Below, piece by piece: positions 1-9,544 of a DNA stretch of 64,000 nt (its first letter is position 1; each line of letters begins with the position of its first letter). This DNA is from Lamprocystis purpurea DSM 4197 (GTDB taxonomy: Bacteria > Pseudomonadota > Gammaproteobacteria > Chromatiales > Chromatiaceae). Both the position numbers and the translations under genes were made by a program. Location: positions 204 through 64,203 of the forward strand of contig NZ_KB902493.1 in the NCBI RefSeq assembly GCF_000379525.1, given 5' to 3'. The notes beneath the pieces are model-generated. The model searched no databases. It saw only the letters and a list, made by a program, of their open reading frames with translations, and was not told the DNA's origin.

Positions 1-79
1 GATGGGTTGGGTGTCGCAACCTTCAGCCTACCACTCTTGCGGGTTGGCCCCTATTATTTTCAGTCTGTTAGACTAAATT

Positions 80-3000
80 AGTGCCATTCCCGTCTGGCCC
101 AGCACCTTTTTTGCGGACCGAGCGCGGCGGGTCGAAGCGAGCCTGATCGACTGGGGCCGTGAGATCTATCGCGCCGCGCTGCCCCCCGAGCACACGGCCG
201 ATGTCCTGAACGCCTGGTCCGCCGCCGATCCCCATGCCGGGCGGCGCTTCTCAGTCCATCTGGACCCAAAGGAGCGGGGGCGTCCCGCCCCCGAGGACGC
301 CGGGGCGGGACGCCCCGGCTCCTTGCTCGCGCTCCCCTGGGAACTGCTGCACGACGGCCAAGGATTCCTGTTCCAGGGCGCCCGCCCCACCCGGGTCCGC
401 CGCCGCCTGCCCGGCGGCCAACCGCCGAACCCGGAGACCCGCGACACCACACCCATCCGCCTCCTGCTGATCGTCGCCCGGCCGGAGGACGACGCCTGCG
501 GCTATATCGACCACCGCGCGAGCAGCCTGCCGCTGGTCGAGACCATGGAAGACCTGGGCGGTCTGGTCGATCTGCGCCTCCTGGAGCCGCCGACCTTCCC
601 GGCGCTGAGCACGGAGCTCAAACGCGCCTACGATGCGGGCACCCCCTACCATGTCGTCCATTTCAACGGCCACGGGATCTACGACCGCCGACTGGGCCTG
701 GGCGGACTCTGCTTCGAGGACCCGCGCGACCGCGACCGCCCGGATGGGCGCCGGCATCTGCTGGTCTATACCGACACCCTGGGCCCGATGCTGCGCGACT
801 ACCGCATCCCGGCTCGGCGCGCTGACCGCGCCGCCCGACACCGGCTTCGTCTGGCGCGGCCGGGATCTCTTGGCTCTGGAGCGGATGCTCCGCCCGCGGG
901 CCGTCGGCGCGCCCAAGCTGTAGCGCTCGGCGCTGATCCGCGGTCAGGGCGGCGAGGGCAAGACCGCCCTGGCCGGCGAGCTCGCCCGCTGGCTGGTGCG
1001 CTCCGGCCAGCTCCGCCGCGGCGCCTTCGTTTCGGTCGAGACCCACAGCCATGCCGCCGCCGTGCTCGACACACTCGGCCGCCAACTGGCCGGCAAGACC
1101 TATTCGGTCGCCGCGCTGACCGGACCCGACGGCGATCTGGAGCAAGCCATCCTGCCCATCGAGCGGGCGCTGGCCGAGCAGCCGACGCTGCTGGTGATCG
1201 ACAACCTGGAGAGCGTGCTGCCGCCGCCCTATCTGGCGCAGGAGACCCCGCAGGCGCTGCGCGACGACGCCCTGGAGGCGCTGGCGGCCATCCTCGCGCT
1301 CTGCGACCGGCTGCTGGCGGTCGGCGACACCCGGCTGATCTTCACCAGCCGCGAGGCCCTGCCCGCGCCTTTCACGGCCGAGCGGCGCTGCCGGGAGCTC
1401 GAACGGCTCGCGCCCGAGGACGCGGTGCGGCTGGTTGAGCGCGCGCTGGAGGGTGCCCGCGACCACCGCCCTGGCACCGCGGACGACGCGACCCGCGAGG
1501 CGATCGACGCCCTGGTCGAGGCGGTCCACGGACATGCCCGCACGCTCGCCCTGCTGGCACCGTCACTGCGCGACCTCGGGGTCGAGCGCACCCGCGCGCG
1601 GCTAGCCGACCTGATGGCCGAGATGGACCGCCGCTTCCCCGGCAGCCGCGAGCGCTCGGTCTTCGCCAGCGTCGCCTTGTCGCTGGAGCGGCTGGCGCCG
1701 GCCAATCGGGAGCCGGCGGCGGTGCTCGGGGTCTTTCATGGCGGGGTCGATCTGGACCTGCTGCGAGCCATGACCGGCTGGGAGCAGGCCGACTGCCAGG
1801 CGCTCGCCGAGGATCTGATCCGCACCGGGCTCGCCACCGCCGATCCCTACAACCATCTGACCCTGAACCCGGCGCTTTGCCCCTATCTGCGCGGGCGGCT
1901 GGAGCCGGACGCGCTGGATGCCCTGACCGGGCGCTGGGTGGAGTCGATGGGGCAGTATGTCGCGTTTCTGGAACAGCAGCGCAGCCGGCAGACCGAGATC
2001 GCCGCGACCCTGACGGTGTTGGGGCTCCCCAATCTGCTCGCGCTGCTCGATCGGGTGCAGGGCGCCGGGGAGGCGGAGGTGACCATCGGCATCACCACGT
2101 CCCTGTATCAACTGCTGCAAATGCTCGGCCGGCCGCGGCTCCTCGCGCGGGTCGGGCAGGTGCGCGATACCGCGGTCCAGTCGCTCGCGCGTCAGCCGGG
2201 CGACGGCTGGACCCATGCCCGGTTCGAGGCCGAGCGGACCCGCATTGAGCAGCAAGCGTCCGGTGGACGGCTGCGCGAGGCGTTCGCCGGGGCCGAGGCC
2301 CTGCTGCGGCACGCGCGGGCGGCGGACGAGTCGGCCTATCCGGGTGCCGATTACGACTTGGCGGGGGCTTGCTGGCTGCTGGCCCGGGTGCTCAAGACCG
2401 CCGGCGGGTCCGAGCGGGCACTGCCGCTGCTGGATGAGGCGCGGCAGCGGTTTGAGACCGTCGAGCGGGACAAGCCGGGTTGCGGGGCCGAGCGGATGAC
2501 GTCCGTCTGCCTCGGCGAACGGGGCGGCTGTCTTCGGGACCTGGGCCGGCTCGACGCGTCGGCGGCGGCCTACGCGGAGGCCATCGCCCTCGACGAGCGT
2601 CGCGGCGACGCGCGACAGGCTGCGGTCGGTAAGAGCCAGCTCGGCACGGTCCGGTTGCAGCAGCGCCGCTACCCGGAGGCGTTGGCGGCCTACGCCGAGG
2701 CCCGCGAGCGCTTCGCCCGGTTGGACGAGCCGGGAACCGTCGCCGGGATCTGGCATCAGACCGGCATGGCCTATCAGGATTCGGGCAACCCGGAAGCGGC
2801 CGAGGATGCCTGCCGGCGAGCACTGGCGATTTGGGTACGGCTCGGCAATACCGCCGGGCAGGCGGGCACGCTGAATCAACTGGGCAATCTGTACGATGAT
2901 GTCCTGAACCGCCCCGAGGACGCGGCGGCCCTCTACCGGCAGTCCGCGAACCTCTATGGCGGGATCGGCGATACGGCGAGCGAGGGACTCGCCCGAAACA

Positions 3001-3479
3001 ATCTCGCGGAAACCCTGCGCCGACTGCGGCGCCTCGACGAGGCGCGCCGGGAGATCCAGCGGGCGATCGAATGCAAAGCCCAGTGCGGCCATGCTGCCAA
3101 GCCCTGGACGACCTGGAACCTCCTCGCCGCCATCGAAACCGACGCCGGGAACCCCGAGTCCGCCGCCGCGGCCAGGTCCAAGGCGCTCGCCGTTTATCTC
3201 GACTACCGCCGCGCCGGCGGCGAGAACCACTTTACCGACGGCCGCCTCGCACTCGCCGTCGCCGAGCGGCTGCGCGCCAGCGACCCGGCCCAGGCCCGCG
3301 CACTGCTCGCGCAGCTTGCCCAGGACCCGAACCTGTCGGAGCAGCTCCGCCCCTTCCTCCAGTCGCTCGACGCACTCTGCACCGGCAGCCGCGACCCCGC
3401 CCTCGCCCAGACCCCGGGGCTCCACTACACCATGTCCGCCGAAATCCTGCTCCTGATCGAGACCCTGCCGCCGCCCTGA
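80..3479 (+). pseudogene. decayed CHAT-protease / NTPase / TPR protein
   Basis: Remnant of a large multidomain signalling protein of the CHAT-STAND-TPR type. In one frame (about 80-815) it encodes a CHAT-like domain with ALPWELLHDG and the His-containing YHVVHFNGHGIYD. The homology then jumps to another frame, which carries DTGFVWRGRDLLALERM, an in-frame TAG at 921-923, the P-loop GQGGEGKT (about 957-980), the Walker-B-like LLVIDNLES, and a long C-terminal TPR-like region ending at 3479. The stretch that should hold the CHAT catalytic Cys is missing at the frame change. The frame has a stop at 74-76 and no start codon after it, so the N-terminus is lost too. An ATG at 996 could still express the NTPase/TPR half without its P-loop. 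Inference: non-functional as a CHAT protease. Confidence 0.8.
277..316. repeat. perfect inverted repeat inside the CHAT remnant
   Basis: Two 15-base arms (277-291 and 302-316, ggggcgtcccgcccc and its exact complement) separated by 10 bases. It adds an in-frame Gly/Arg/Pro/Ala-rich linker just before the conserved LALPWELLHDG motif. It looks like a REP-type palindrome inserted in coding sequence. Confidence 0.7.
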
Positions 3480-3522
3480 CCCTCTTCCCGCTCCCAGGCT
3501 CCAGAGACTGGGCACGCATTCC

Positions 3523-3720
3523 ATGTCGGTTGGGCTGAGGAACGAAGCCCAACAGTTCATCAACGTCGCCGTCGCCGAAAAGGCCGCGGCCCTGCGCACC
3601 GAGGCGTACGTCCGCGCGCGTGCGCAACGGGCGGATCTGGCCGAATTCGACCGTATCCTGGCGAAGGCGGGAAGTGAGGAGCCGCGTGCCGGGGATGAAC
3701 TGCCCGCCGGCCCGCCCGGT
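3523..3720 (+). pseudogene. remnant of an RHH/HicB-like antitoxin
   Basis: The encoded segment QQFINVAVAEKAAALRTEAY, followed by an Arg-rich AEFDRILAKAG tail, resembles the C-terminal half of small ribbon-helix-helix/HicB-type antitoxins, where a typical sequence runs SINQFI..AVAEK.SAL.TE.Y. The N-terminal DNA-binding half is replaced right after Met-Ser-Val by a short palindrome (3529-3553). The frame then runs through repeat sequence with no natural end. No partner toxin is adjacent. Calling it an antitoxin remnant is inference from residue pattern only. Confidence 0.45.
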
Positions 3721-3752
3721 CGATCGTCTCGACCTCCAGTGTTCTCGCCTTC

Positions 3753-3834
3753 GGACGTGATAACCGGACGTAGGGGCGGGTTTCAAACCCGCCCCTACAC
3801 GAAGATCTGTCTGGAAATCAGGTGCGAACGCTAT
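3753..3834. repeat. dispersed palindromic repeat, copy 1
   Basis: Core palindrome at 3770-3798 with 14-base arms (gtaggggcgggttt / aaacccgcccctac). The flanks, including atctgtctgg and aggtgcgaacgctat, recur in reverse orientation at about 55945-56025. This fills most of the 3.7-4.0 kb interval, which otherwise holds no convincing gene. Confidence 0.75.
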
Positions 3835-4010
3835 CGGTTGGAAGGCACCTGGTCCGCGCCCAGTCTGTCGCGACCCGATACGCCGATCGTGATTGGTCTG
3901 CTGCCGGGCGGCGTCGTCACCAATTTGCGAGATCCAATCGCGGCCGGAGGCCGCTCCCACAGGATCCCGGTCGGACTTTCACGGTCAGCCTCGACCTCAG
4001 GCCCGGCGGC

Positions 4011-4544
4011 TCATGGCGCGTCCTGCTCCTCATCCGACGCCGCGTCCGCCGGGGCGGCGAGGCGCCGCGTCAGGTCGGGCGGCGTGTAACCGAGACACTC
4101 ACCGAGCACCGCCCGGCTGTGCGCGGCAAGGAACCCGGGCGACAGACGCCGCTCGGCGAACAGCAGGTTCTCATGCGCCGCGTGGTCCAGATAGAGCAGA
4201 TCCGCCGGCGCGGGTGCGAAGGGACGGCGGCTGACGCGGGCGATCCGCCCCAGGTTCACCCCGCGCCCGTCGTCGAGCAGGAGCAGATGCGGGGCAAGCC
4301 CGCGGCTCGGGTCGGGACGTGGATAATCGATGACCCCGAGCAGTTCGAAGGGCGTGCCGCTCATGTGCACGCCGAGCGTGATGGCGCTCTCGATCAGTTC
4401 CACCAGGTAAATGGTCTCGCCGATGGCGGCACGCAGACGCTCGACCTGGCGGTGATAATCGGCGGACGGCCAGACGCCCTCGCCGAGCAGGTCGGCAGCG
4501 GTCGGATCGGGCGGAGGATCGGCGGCGCGCGATGGGTCTGTCAT
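4011..4544 (-). CDS. uncharacterised protein, third gene of PHP-ATPase/AlbA_2 operon
   Basis: A 177-residue soluble protein of unrecognised family. It is rich in Leu, Ala and Pro, has a central part with DYHRQVERLRAAIGETIYLV and LLLLDDGRGVNLGRIARVS, and ends in an acidic ASDEEQDAP tail. No signal peptide, membrane segment or catalytic signature is visible. Its ATG overlaps the stop of the upstream AlbA_2 gene by four bases (4541-4544), so the two are translationally coupled. The context suggests an accessory or effector partner of that system, but nothing in the protein itself indicates a function. Confidence 0.7.
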   Translation of the reverse strand: MTDPSRAADPPPDPTAADLLGEGVWPSADYHRQVERLRAAIGETIYLVELIESAITLGVHMSGTPFELLGVIDYPRPDPSRGLAPHLLLLDDGRGVNLGRIARVSRRPFAPAPADLLYLDHAAHENLLFAERRLSPGFLAAHSRAVLGECLGYTPPDLTRRLAAPADAASDEEQDAP

Positions 4545-5773
4545 GCTCTATAGGTCCTCATGCTGTGGTCCGTGGTCGGGGTGACCGCCTCCGGCGGGGT
4601 CCGCCACAGCGTTACCCTGACCCAGCGTTCTTCGCGGTCCTGCTCCAGGTGAGGGGCGGTCCCGTTGAATTGCCGCATCGCCCGGGTCATCCGCGGATAG
4701 CCGCTGCCGCGCTGCTCCATCAGCCCGAGATCGAACAGGAAGCTCGCCATCGACTCATTGCGGGAGCGTGGCGTGCCGCCGGCGAGTACCGATTCGGGCC
4801 GCTTGTGGTTCGGCAAGGCGCCGGGGCTGGTGATGACGATCCGGTCGTCAAAGACCTCAACCAGTATCCGCGAACCGAGAATTGCGTAGTCCCGATGCGC
4901 CACGGCGTTGACGACACATTCCCGGAAGGCGGGCAGCGGTACCGGCCACAGATCCGCACGCTGCATCCCGGCATAGCGCTCATGGCGCCCCAGGACTTTG
5001 AGCCAAGCCTCGGCGTGTGCGACCTGCTCCTCCAAGCGGCCGCGTCCCTCGCCGGCGAGCATGACCTTGTCTCCCCGATCAATGCCGGCGTAAGCGACTA
5101 AATCGATCCAGAGGTTCCGCGTCGGGGGGGACTGCTGAGGAGCCTTGCCAAAGCACATCAACCCGAACAGGGTCGCCCGTAAATCGCCGTTGAAGTCGCG
5201 GTCAAGGATCTCCCGGTTGAACAGGTCCACCTCCAACGGTAGGTGCTCTCCATCCAGGTCTACACCCCGGCGCCGCATGTAAGCCCGGAATGCCCCGGCG
5301 TCGATCGCATCGGCGCCGGTGCCCGGGACGACGCGCTCCTCGGTGAAGACCAGGCCGAAAGTGTTGTATAGCTCCTGTAACTCGGTCGCTGAGGGTTCGC
5401 GATTGCCGCGGTTCCCGCGAACGAGCACGCGGCCCTTGTGCCGGAGCGGCTCAGGGCCACGGACGCGCGCGACCTCGATCCAGTGGACCCATCCGCTTGG
5501 GTCCTGGTGATATCCCAAGCGGGCCTGAATCGGGGCGTTGAACGTGTTGTGCAGTGCATTGCTGAGACGCTCCTGCACCTCCTTCGGGTCCATGGGCACA
5601 CCGTCGATCGCCCGGTCGTCGGTGACGCCGAGGATGACGAGCCCGCCTTCCGTATTGGCAAAGGCACAAACCGCCTCCTGCCAATCCTTGTCGCCGAAGG
5701 AGCGAAAGCGTCCCAACTCGGTTTGGGCGTTTTCACCAACCTGGATTCTCTGAAGCACGTCGATCCAGTCCAC
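4541..5773 (-). CDS. AlbA_2 (Schlafen-like) domain and HATPase-like protein
   Basis: 410 residues. The N-terminal AlbA_2/Schlafen-AlbA-like domain (about 15-150) shows the family pattern FANTEGGLVILGVTDD, followed by a Gly/Arg-rich VRGNRGNREPSA segment. The C-terminal part (about 285-390) carries the RecG-like/HATPase_c_4 signature FRECVVNAVAHRDY and DDRIVITSPGALP, then MEQRGSGYPRM. Proteins of this build are usually named putative transcriptional regulators or ATP-dependent helicases, but AlbA_2 domains also occur in nucleases and defence loci. The gene starts 9 bases after the PHP-ATPase gene and overlaps the next gene by 4 bases, so the three form one operon. Confidence 0.85.
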   Translation of the reverse strand: MDWIDVLQRIQVGENAQTELGRFRSFGDKDWQEAVCAFANTEGGLVILGVTDDRAIDGVPMDPKEVQERLSNALHNTFNAPIQARLGYHQDPSGWVHWIEVARVRGPEPLRHKGRVLVRGNRGNREPSATELQELYNTFGLVFTEERVVPGTGADAIDAGAFRAYMRRRGVDLDGEHLPLEVDLFNREILDRDFNGDLRATLFGLMCFGKAPQQSPPTRNLWIDLVAYAGIDRGDKVMLAGEGRGRLEEQVAHAEAWLKVLGRHERYAGMQRADLWPVPLPAFRECVVNAVAHRDYAILGSRILVEVFDDRIVITSPGALPNHKRPESVLAGGTPRSRNESMASFLFDLGLMEQRGSGYPRMTRAMRQFNGTAPHLEQDREERWVRVTLWRTPPEAVTPTTDHSMRTYRA

Positions 5774-5782
5774 GAGAGCCTC

Positions 5783-8557
5783 CTAATAGCCGTACTTCTT
5801 GCGGCGCAGACGGAACGCCGCGGCGCCGCCATCCAGCGTCCGGACGATGGCATTCCGGATCGCGTCATCCTCAATGGCACCGGCCGCGTCCACCCGGCCA
5901 TGTTCCGCATCCGCTTCCAGGGCGATGACCTGATCCGCGTCGCCATTGACCACCAGGTTCGCGTTGTGCGTGGCAAAGACGACCTGTCGCTTGCCTTTGA
6001 GTCGGTGCAGCGCCGGGATGATGGTCTCGTTAAGAAAGCGGTTATCCAACTCATCCTCGGGTTGGTCGACGAACAGCGGCGTGGGATCATCGCTCTCCAG
6101 GATCAGCGAGAGCAGCACCGCAACCCGGCGCCCGCCGGACAGGACGCTCAGGTCTTTCGGCTCACTGTCCTCTACCCAGCGGATGCGATAGCGGTCAGGG
6201 CATCGCAATGCCCAAACCTCCAATTGGCGCGCCCAGGGGGCGATCTGCTCGAAGAAGGATGCCGCGACGGCGTCGGACATCCCGAGCGCCTTGACCTGGG
6301 TCTGCGCTGTCGCCGGGTCCGGCGTGGTGAAGGCTTCAATGACGGCGCGCAGCGTCGTCGGCGTGGTCGACCGCGCTCCACCGCTGTTCCACCAACGGGT
6401 GATCCCCTGATTGCGCAATCCAAGCACCCAGGACTCCAGCGGGCCGCGCCTCCCCTCCGGATCGACGGCCACCAGCACCCGGCCCGCGAATCTGGCCTCC
6501 ACCTCGCCGCAAACCTGGGTGATGGCAGCGCGATGGGCGGTAACCAGTGCATCCCGCTCGGCCAGGTCGGCGTCGAATCCATCCAGTGCCTTCTTGAGTT
6601 CCTCCTGTTTTCCTTGGAGCGCGGCCAGAAAGCTGTCGTAGTGCTGAGCGGTCTTGGCATAGGCATCGAACTGGTTCAGATCGTTGGCGCTACGCCCGGC
6701 CGCGACCAAGGCGGCCTGAACCTGTGCGGTCAACAGTGCCAGGCGATTGTTTGCCGCGGTCGCGGTCGCGTCGGCAATCGCACCAATCGCCTCCAAGGAT
6801 GCCAAGACCGCCGCTGCCTGGGTCTTGGCCCTGTTCAACAGCGAGGCCGCGTCGGCTGTGTTCTCCGGCACCGGTGGGGAAAGGCAGGCGGTGAGCTCCG
6901 GGCTGTTGAACACCGGCAGGCGCAGCGCATCGATCGCCTCCGCCAGCTCACGGGCGCGCTCGGCCTGGTCGCGCAGGTCAGACGCGAAGGTTCTTGCCCG
7001 TGCCGCATCGTGCTGAGCGGACGGCAAGGCCGCGGTGCCGGCTTGCGTGAACTGCTTCATCGCCTCGCGGGCGTCGGCGGTGCGCCGGCACTCCTGTTCG
7101 GCCGCGGCGACCTGCTCCTGGAGACGGGTCAGCCGCGGGACCGCGTCGGCAAGGTGCCGATCCAGTTCCCGGAGTTGATCGCGCTCCGCCAGCAGCACCG
7201 CGCCGCGCCCTGGGACGAGATGGAACAGCAGATGCTCGATACCGTCGTCGTCGTTGACCAGGGACTTGAGCTCGCCCTGCGAGAAAAAGCGGGGGGCGAA
7301 CCGCTCCTCGACCGGCCGTGCGAGATCACCGGCCGGACTCTCCAGTGCGACCCGGGTCCCTCCCGACAAAAAGCGTTCCCGCGCCCGCGCCAACGCGTCC
7401 CGCCCGAGCGTAGTGGTTCCGTCCGGCATCGCCTGCTCGCCGCCGCAGGTCAGCCGCAATCCGTCGAGCAGGGTCGACTTGCCGGTCATGCTGCCGCCGA
7501 TGATGCAGGTGAGATCAGGGCTCAATCGGAACGTCTGGTCGCGCAGAAAGGAGGTGCCGCCCGTTACGCGAATCTCGCGAATCCAGGGCCTGGCGTCAGG
7601 CCCCTGGGGTAAGGGCACCGGCAGATTGGGGTCCAGGACGAACTGGCCGGCCGCGTCCCTCACGTACGGAACACGCAGCCTGGAGTCCCGCCCCAGAAAG
7701 GCTTGGCGCAGGGCCTCCAGGCTCGGACTGGCGAGCTTAAGGAGCACAAAGCGGTGGCCGAGCGCCCGTTCGGTGGGCGCCGTGCCGGGGTCGGCCAGTT
7801 TTATGGCATCGCTGGTATGGTAGAGGGCAATACGTGTCTTCTCGAAAGCGTACCGCAGCTTGCGGCTTTCGGTCAGGTCTTCGTCGAGCGTCTTGTCACG
7901 CCGCAACTCGGCGGCATGAATGCGGCCTCCAGCGAGATCCGCGATGTAGTGGTCGGGGCGTGACAACAGTCCGTTCTCGCGGAGCGGATGCGCGGCAATG
8001 ACAATGTAGTTGCGCTTGCCGACCGCCTTTGGCGCATCCAACTCCTTGAAGGCATCGGCGGGGCGCTTCTGCACCAGGTTTAGTCTCGTGTGTTCGTAGG
8101 CGGGGCGCGCGCCCATGATCCCATTAAACGCATCGAGGTAGCGGCGCTTCCCCACGGTGGGGTCGAAGAGAAAAAGCAGATGGATACCCTTAATTCCGTC
8201 GGCAAAATTCGGTTCAAAGCCCGGATAGACCGCGTAGATCAGGTCTCGATAGGAACGCCCGGTGGAAACCTGGCGCTCATTCTGCCAAGTCTCGACGATG
8301 GTCCAGGCAGCGGACACACCGTGATCGATGCACGCCGCATGGGGAGTGAGCCCCAAGACCTCGATTTCCTGCTCGACCGCGGAATCCAGGAACCGCTCCG
8401 CGTAGGCGCGCAGCACGGTGGGGTCATCGCGCTCGCCCTCAATGCCCCACGGCAACGCAACGGTGGGATCGTCCAAGGTATGCAGGTGCAGGTCCGCCCG
8501 GAACCAGCGGGTTCCGGGAACTTCGTCGTGCCAGCGTTCCTTCGGTTCGCGTGTCAT
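5783..8557 (-). CDS. TrlF-type PHP-domain / SMC-like ATPase
   Basis: 924 residues from the ATG at 8557, chosen because the PHP domain begins there; an in-frame extension to 8662 is possible. The N-terminal PHP-type metal-dependent hydrolase domain has FRADLHLHT (20-27), HAACIDHG (about 73-80) and AAHPLRENG (about 188-196). An ABC/SMC-like ATPase follows: Walker A IIGGSMTGKST (about 352-362), a coiled-coil-forming Glu/Ala/Arg-rich middle (about 470-690), then the signature LSGGRR, Walker B LFVDQPEDELDN and H-loop FATHNANLV near the C-terminus. This matches the family named TrlF AAA-like ATPase. It resembles RecN/RloC-like sensor ATPases joined to a phosphoesterase, so a nucleic-acid-directed or defence role is plausible but not shown. 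Confidence 0.87.
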   Translation of the reverse strand: MTREPKERWHDEVPGTRWFRADLHLHTLDDPTVALPWGIEGERDDPTVLRAYAERFLDSAVEQEIEVLGLTPHAACIDHGVSAAWTIVETWQNERQVSTGRSYRDLIYAVYPGFEPNFADGIKGIHLLFLFDPTVGKRRYLDAFNGIMGARPAYEHTRLNLVQKRPADAFKELDAPKAVGKRNYIVIAAHPLRENGLLSRPDHYIADLAGGRIHAAELRRDKTLDEDLTESRKLRYAFEKTRIALYHTSDAIKLADPGTAPTERALGHRFVLLKLASPSLEALRQAFLGRDSRLRVPYVRDAAGQFVLDPNLPVPLPQGPDARPWIREIRVTGGTSFLRDQTFRLSPDLTCIIGGSMTGKSTLLDGLRLTCGGEQAMPDGTTTLGRDALARARERFLSGGTRVALESPAGDLARPVEERFAPRFFSQGELKSLVNDDDGIEHLLFHLVPGRGAVLLAERDQLRELDRHLADAVPRLTRLQEQVAAAEQECRRTADAREAMKQFTQAGTAALPSAQHDAARARTFASDLRDQAERARELAEAIDALRLPVFNSPELTACLSPPVPENTADAASLLNRAKTQAAAVLASLEAIGAIADATATAANNRLALLTAQVQAALVAAGRSANDLNQFDAYAKTAQHYDSFLAALQGKQEELKKALDGFDADLAERDALVTAHRAAITQVCGEVEARFAGRVLVAVDPEGRRGPLESWVLGLRNQGITRWWNSGGARSTTPTTLRAVIEAFTTPDPATAQTQVKALGMSDAVAASFFEQIAPWARQLEVWALRCPDRYRIRWVEDSEPKDLSVLSGGRRVAVLLSLILESDDPTPLFVDQPEDELDNRFLNETIIPALHRLKGKRQVVFATHNANLVVNGDADQVIALEADAEHGRVDAAGAIEDDAIRNAIVRTLDGGAAAFRLRRKKYGY

Positions 8558-8823
8558 GGTTATTTCGGGCGCTCTTTGGGTTACGACTTCGAGTGCGGTT
8601 CGTTGGCCAAGATACACACCGGGGCCGGCTGCCTCAATGCGGGTCTTGACCGCGCACCGCAAACGCTCAGGGCCTCAGGCGTCGTCAACGGTCGGCTATG
8701 ACCCATGGGCCGGGGCTGCCGCCCCGATGCGCCTACCCGCGAGCAGCCCTTCTCTCTATACTGATCGCATGGACCCATCCGCTCAACCCGTGGGTTGAAT
8801 CACCGTCCGCCGCAACCGACACC

Positions 8824-9525
8824 ATGACCCATCCCCCCGCACCCACGCCGGGTCCCAAACAGGCCCTCTTCGCACAGCTTGCCATCATCGCCCGCGCCCT
8901 GGGCAGCGGCGCGCGGCTGGAGTTGCTGGATTACCTCGCCCAGGGCGAGCGCAGCGTCGAGGACCTGGCGCGGGTGACGGGGCTCAGCGTCGCCAACACC
9001 TCCAAGCACCTGCAACAGCTCAAGGCCGCCGGACTGGCGCAGGCGCGCCGCGACGGCAAGCACGTCCGCTACGCACTGGCCGACGATCAGGTGCTGGACG
9101 CGGTCGCCGCCCTGCGGGGGCTCGCCGAAACCCGCAGCCGCGCGGTCGCGGACCTGCTCGCCAGCTATCTCAAGGAACGCGACGCGCTGGAGCCGGTCCC
9201 GGCGGCGGATTTGCTGGAGCGGGTGCGCGACGGCCTGGCGACGGTGATCGATGTGCGCCCCGCCGAGGAGTATGCCCAGGGTCACATCGCCGGCGCACTC
9301 AATGTGCCCCTCGATCAGCTCCAGGAGCGGCTGCGCGGTCTCCCGCGCGAGCGCGAGATCGTCGCCTATTGCCGGGGTCCCTGGTGCGTGCTGTCGTTCG
9401 AAGCGGTCGCCCGCCTGCGCGCGGCCGGATTCACCGCTCGTCGCCTGGCGGACGGGCTGCCGGAGTGGCGTCAGGCGGGGCTGCCGACCCGGGTCGGGGA
9501 GACCGCAGGCACGCGGCTATTCTGA
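8824..9525 (+). CDS. ArsR-family regulator fused to a rhodanese domain
   Basis: 233 residues. The N-terminal winged helix-turn-helix of ArsR type (about 15-100) has LELLDYLAQGERSVEDLA and LSVANTSKHLQQLKAAGL. The C-terminal rhodanese domain (about 120-225) has VIDVRPAEEYAQGHI and the active-site loop YCRGPWC with catalytic Cys near residue 183. ArsR-rhodanese fusions usually sense sulfane-sulfur or thiol chemistry and repress sulfur or stress genes; which genes this one controls is not visible. The start is the internal ATG at 8824 because the family N-terminus falls there; the frame extends to 8698 without homology. rsmE follows 19 bases downstream on the same strand. Confidence 0.9.
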   Translation: MTHPPAPTPGPKQALFAQLAIIARALGSGARLELLDYLAQGERSVEDLARVTGLSVANTSKHLQQLKAAGLAQARRDGKHVRYALADDQVLDAVAALRGLAETRSRAVADLLASYLKERDALEPVPAADLLERVRDGLATVIDVRPAEEYAQGHIAGALNVPLDQLQERLRGLPREREIVAYCRGPWCVLSFEAVARLRAAGFTARRLADGLPEWRQAGLPTRVGETAGTRLF

Positions 9526-9544
9526 TTCACCGACCACGAACCCC

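Noticed and set aside
3822-4553. Plus-strand frame opposite the small unknown gene at 4011-4544
   Set aside because: Runs through the repeat at 3753-3834 and is antisense to a gene that is translationally coupled to its neighbour.
5438-7612. 724-codon plus-strand frame
   Set aside because: Antisense to the PHP-ATPase and AlbA_2 genes; composition is Arg/Gly/Gln-rich with no motif.
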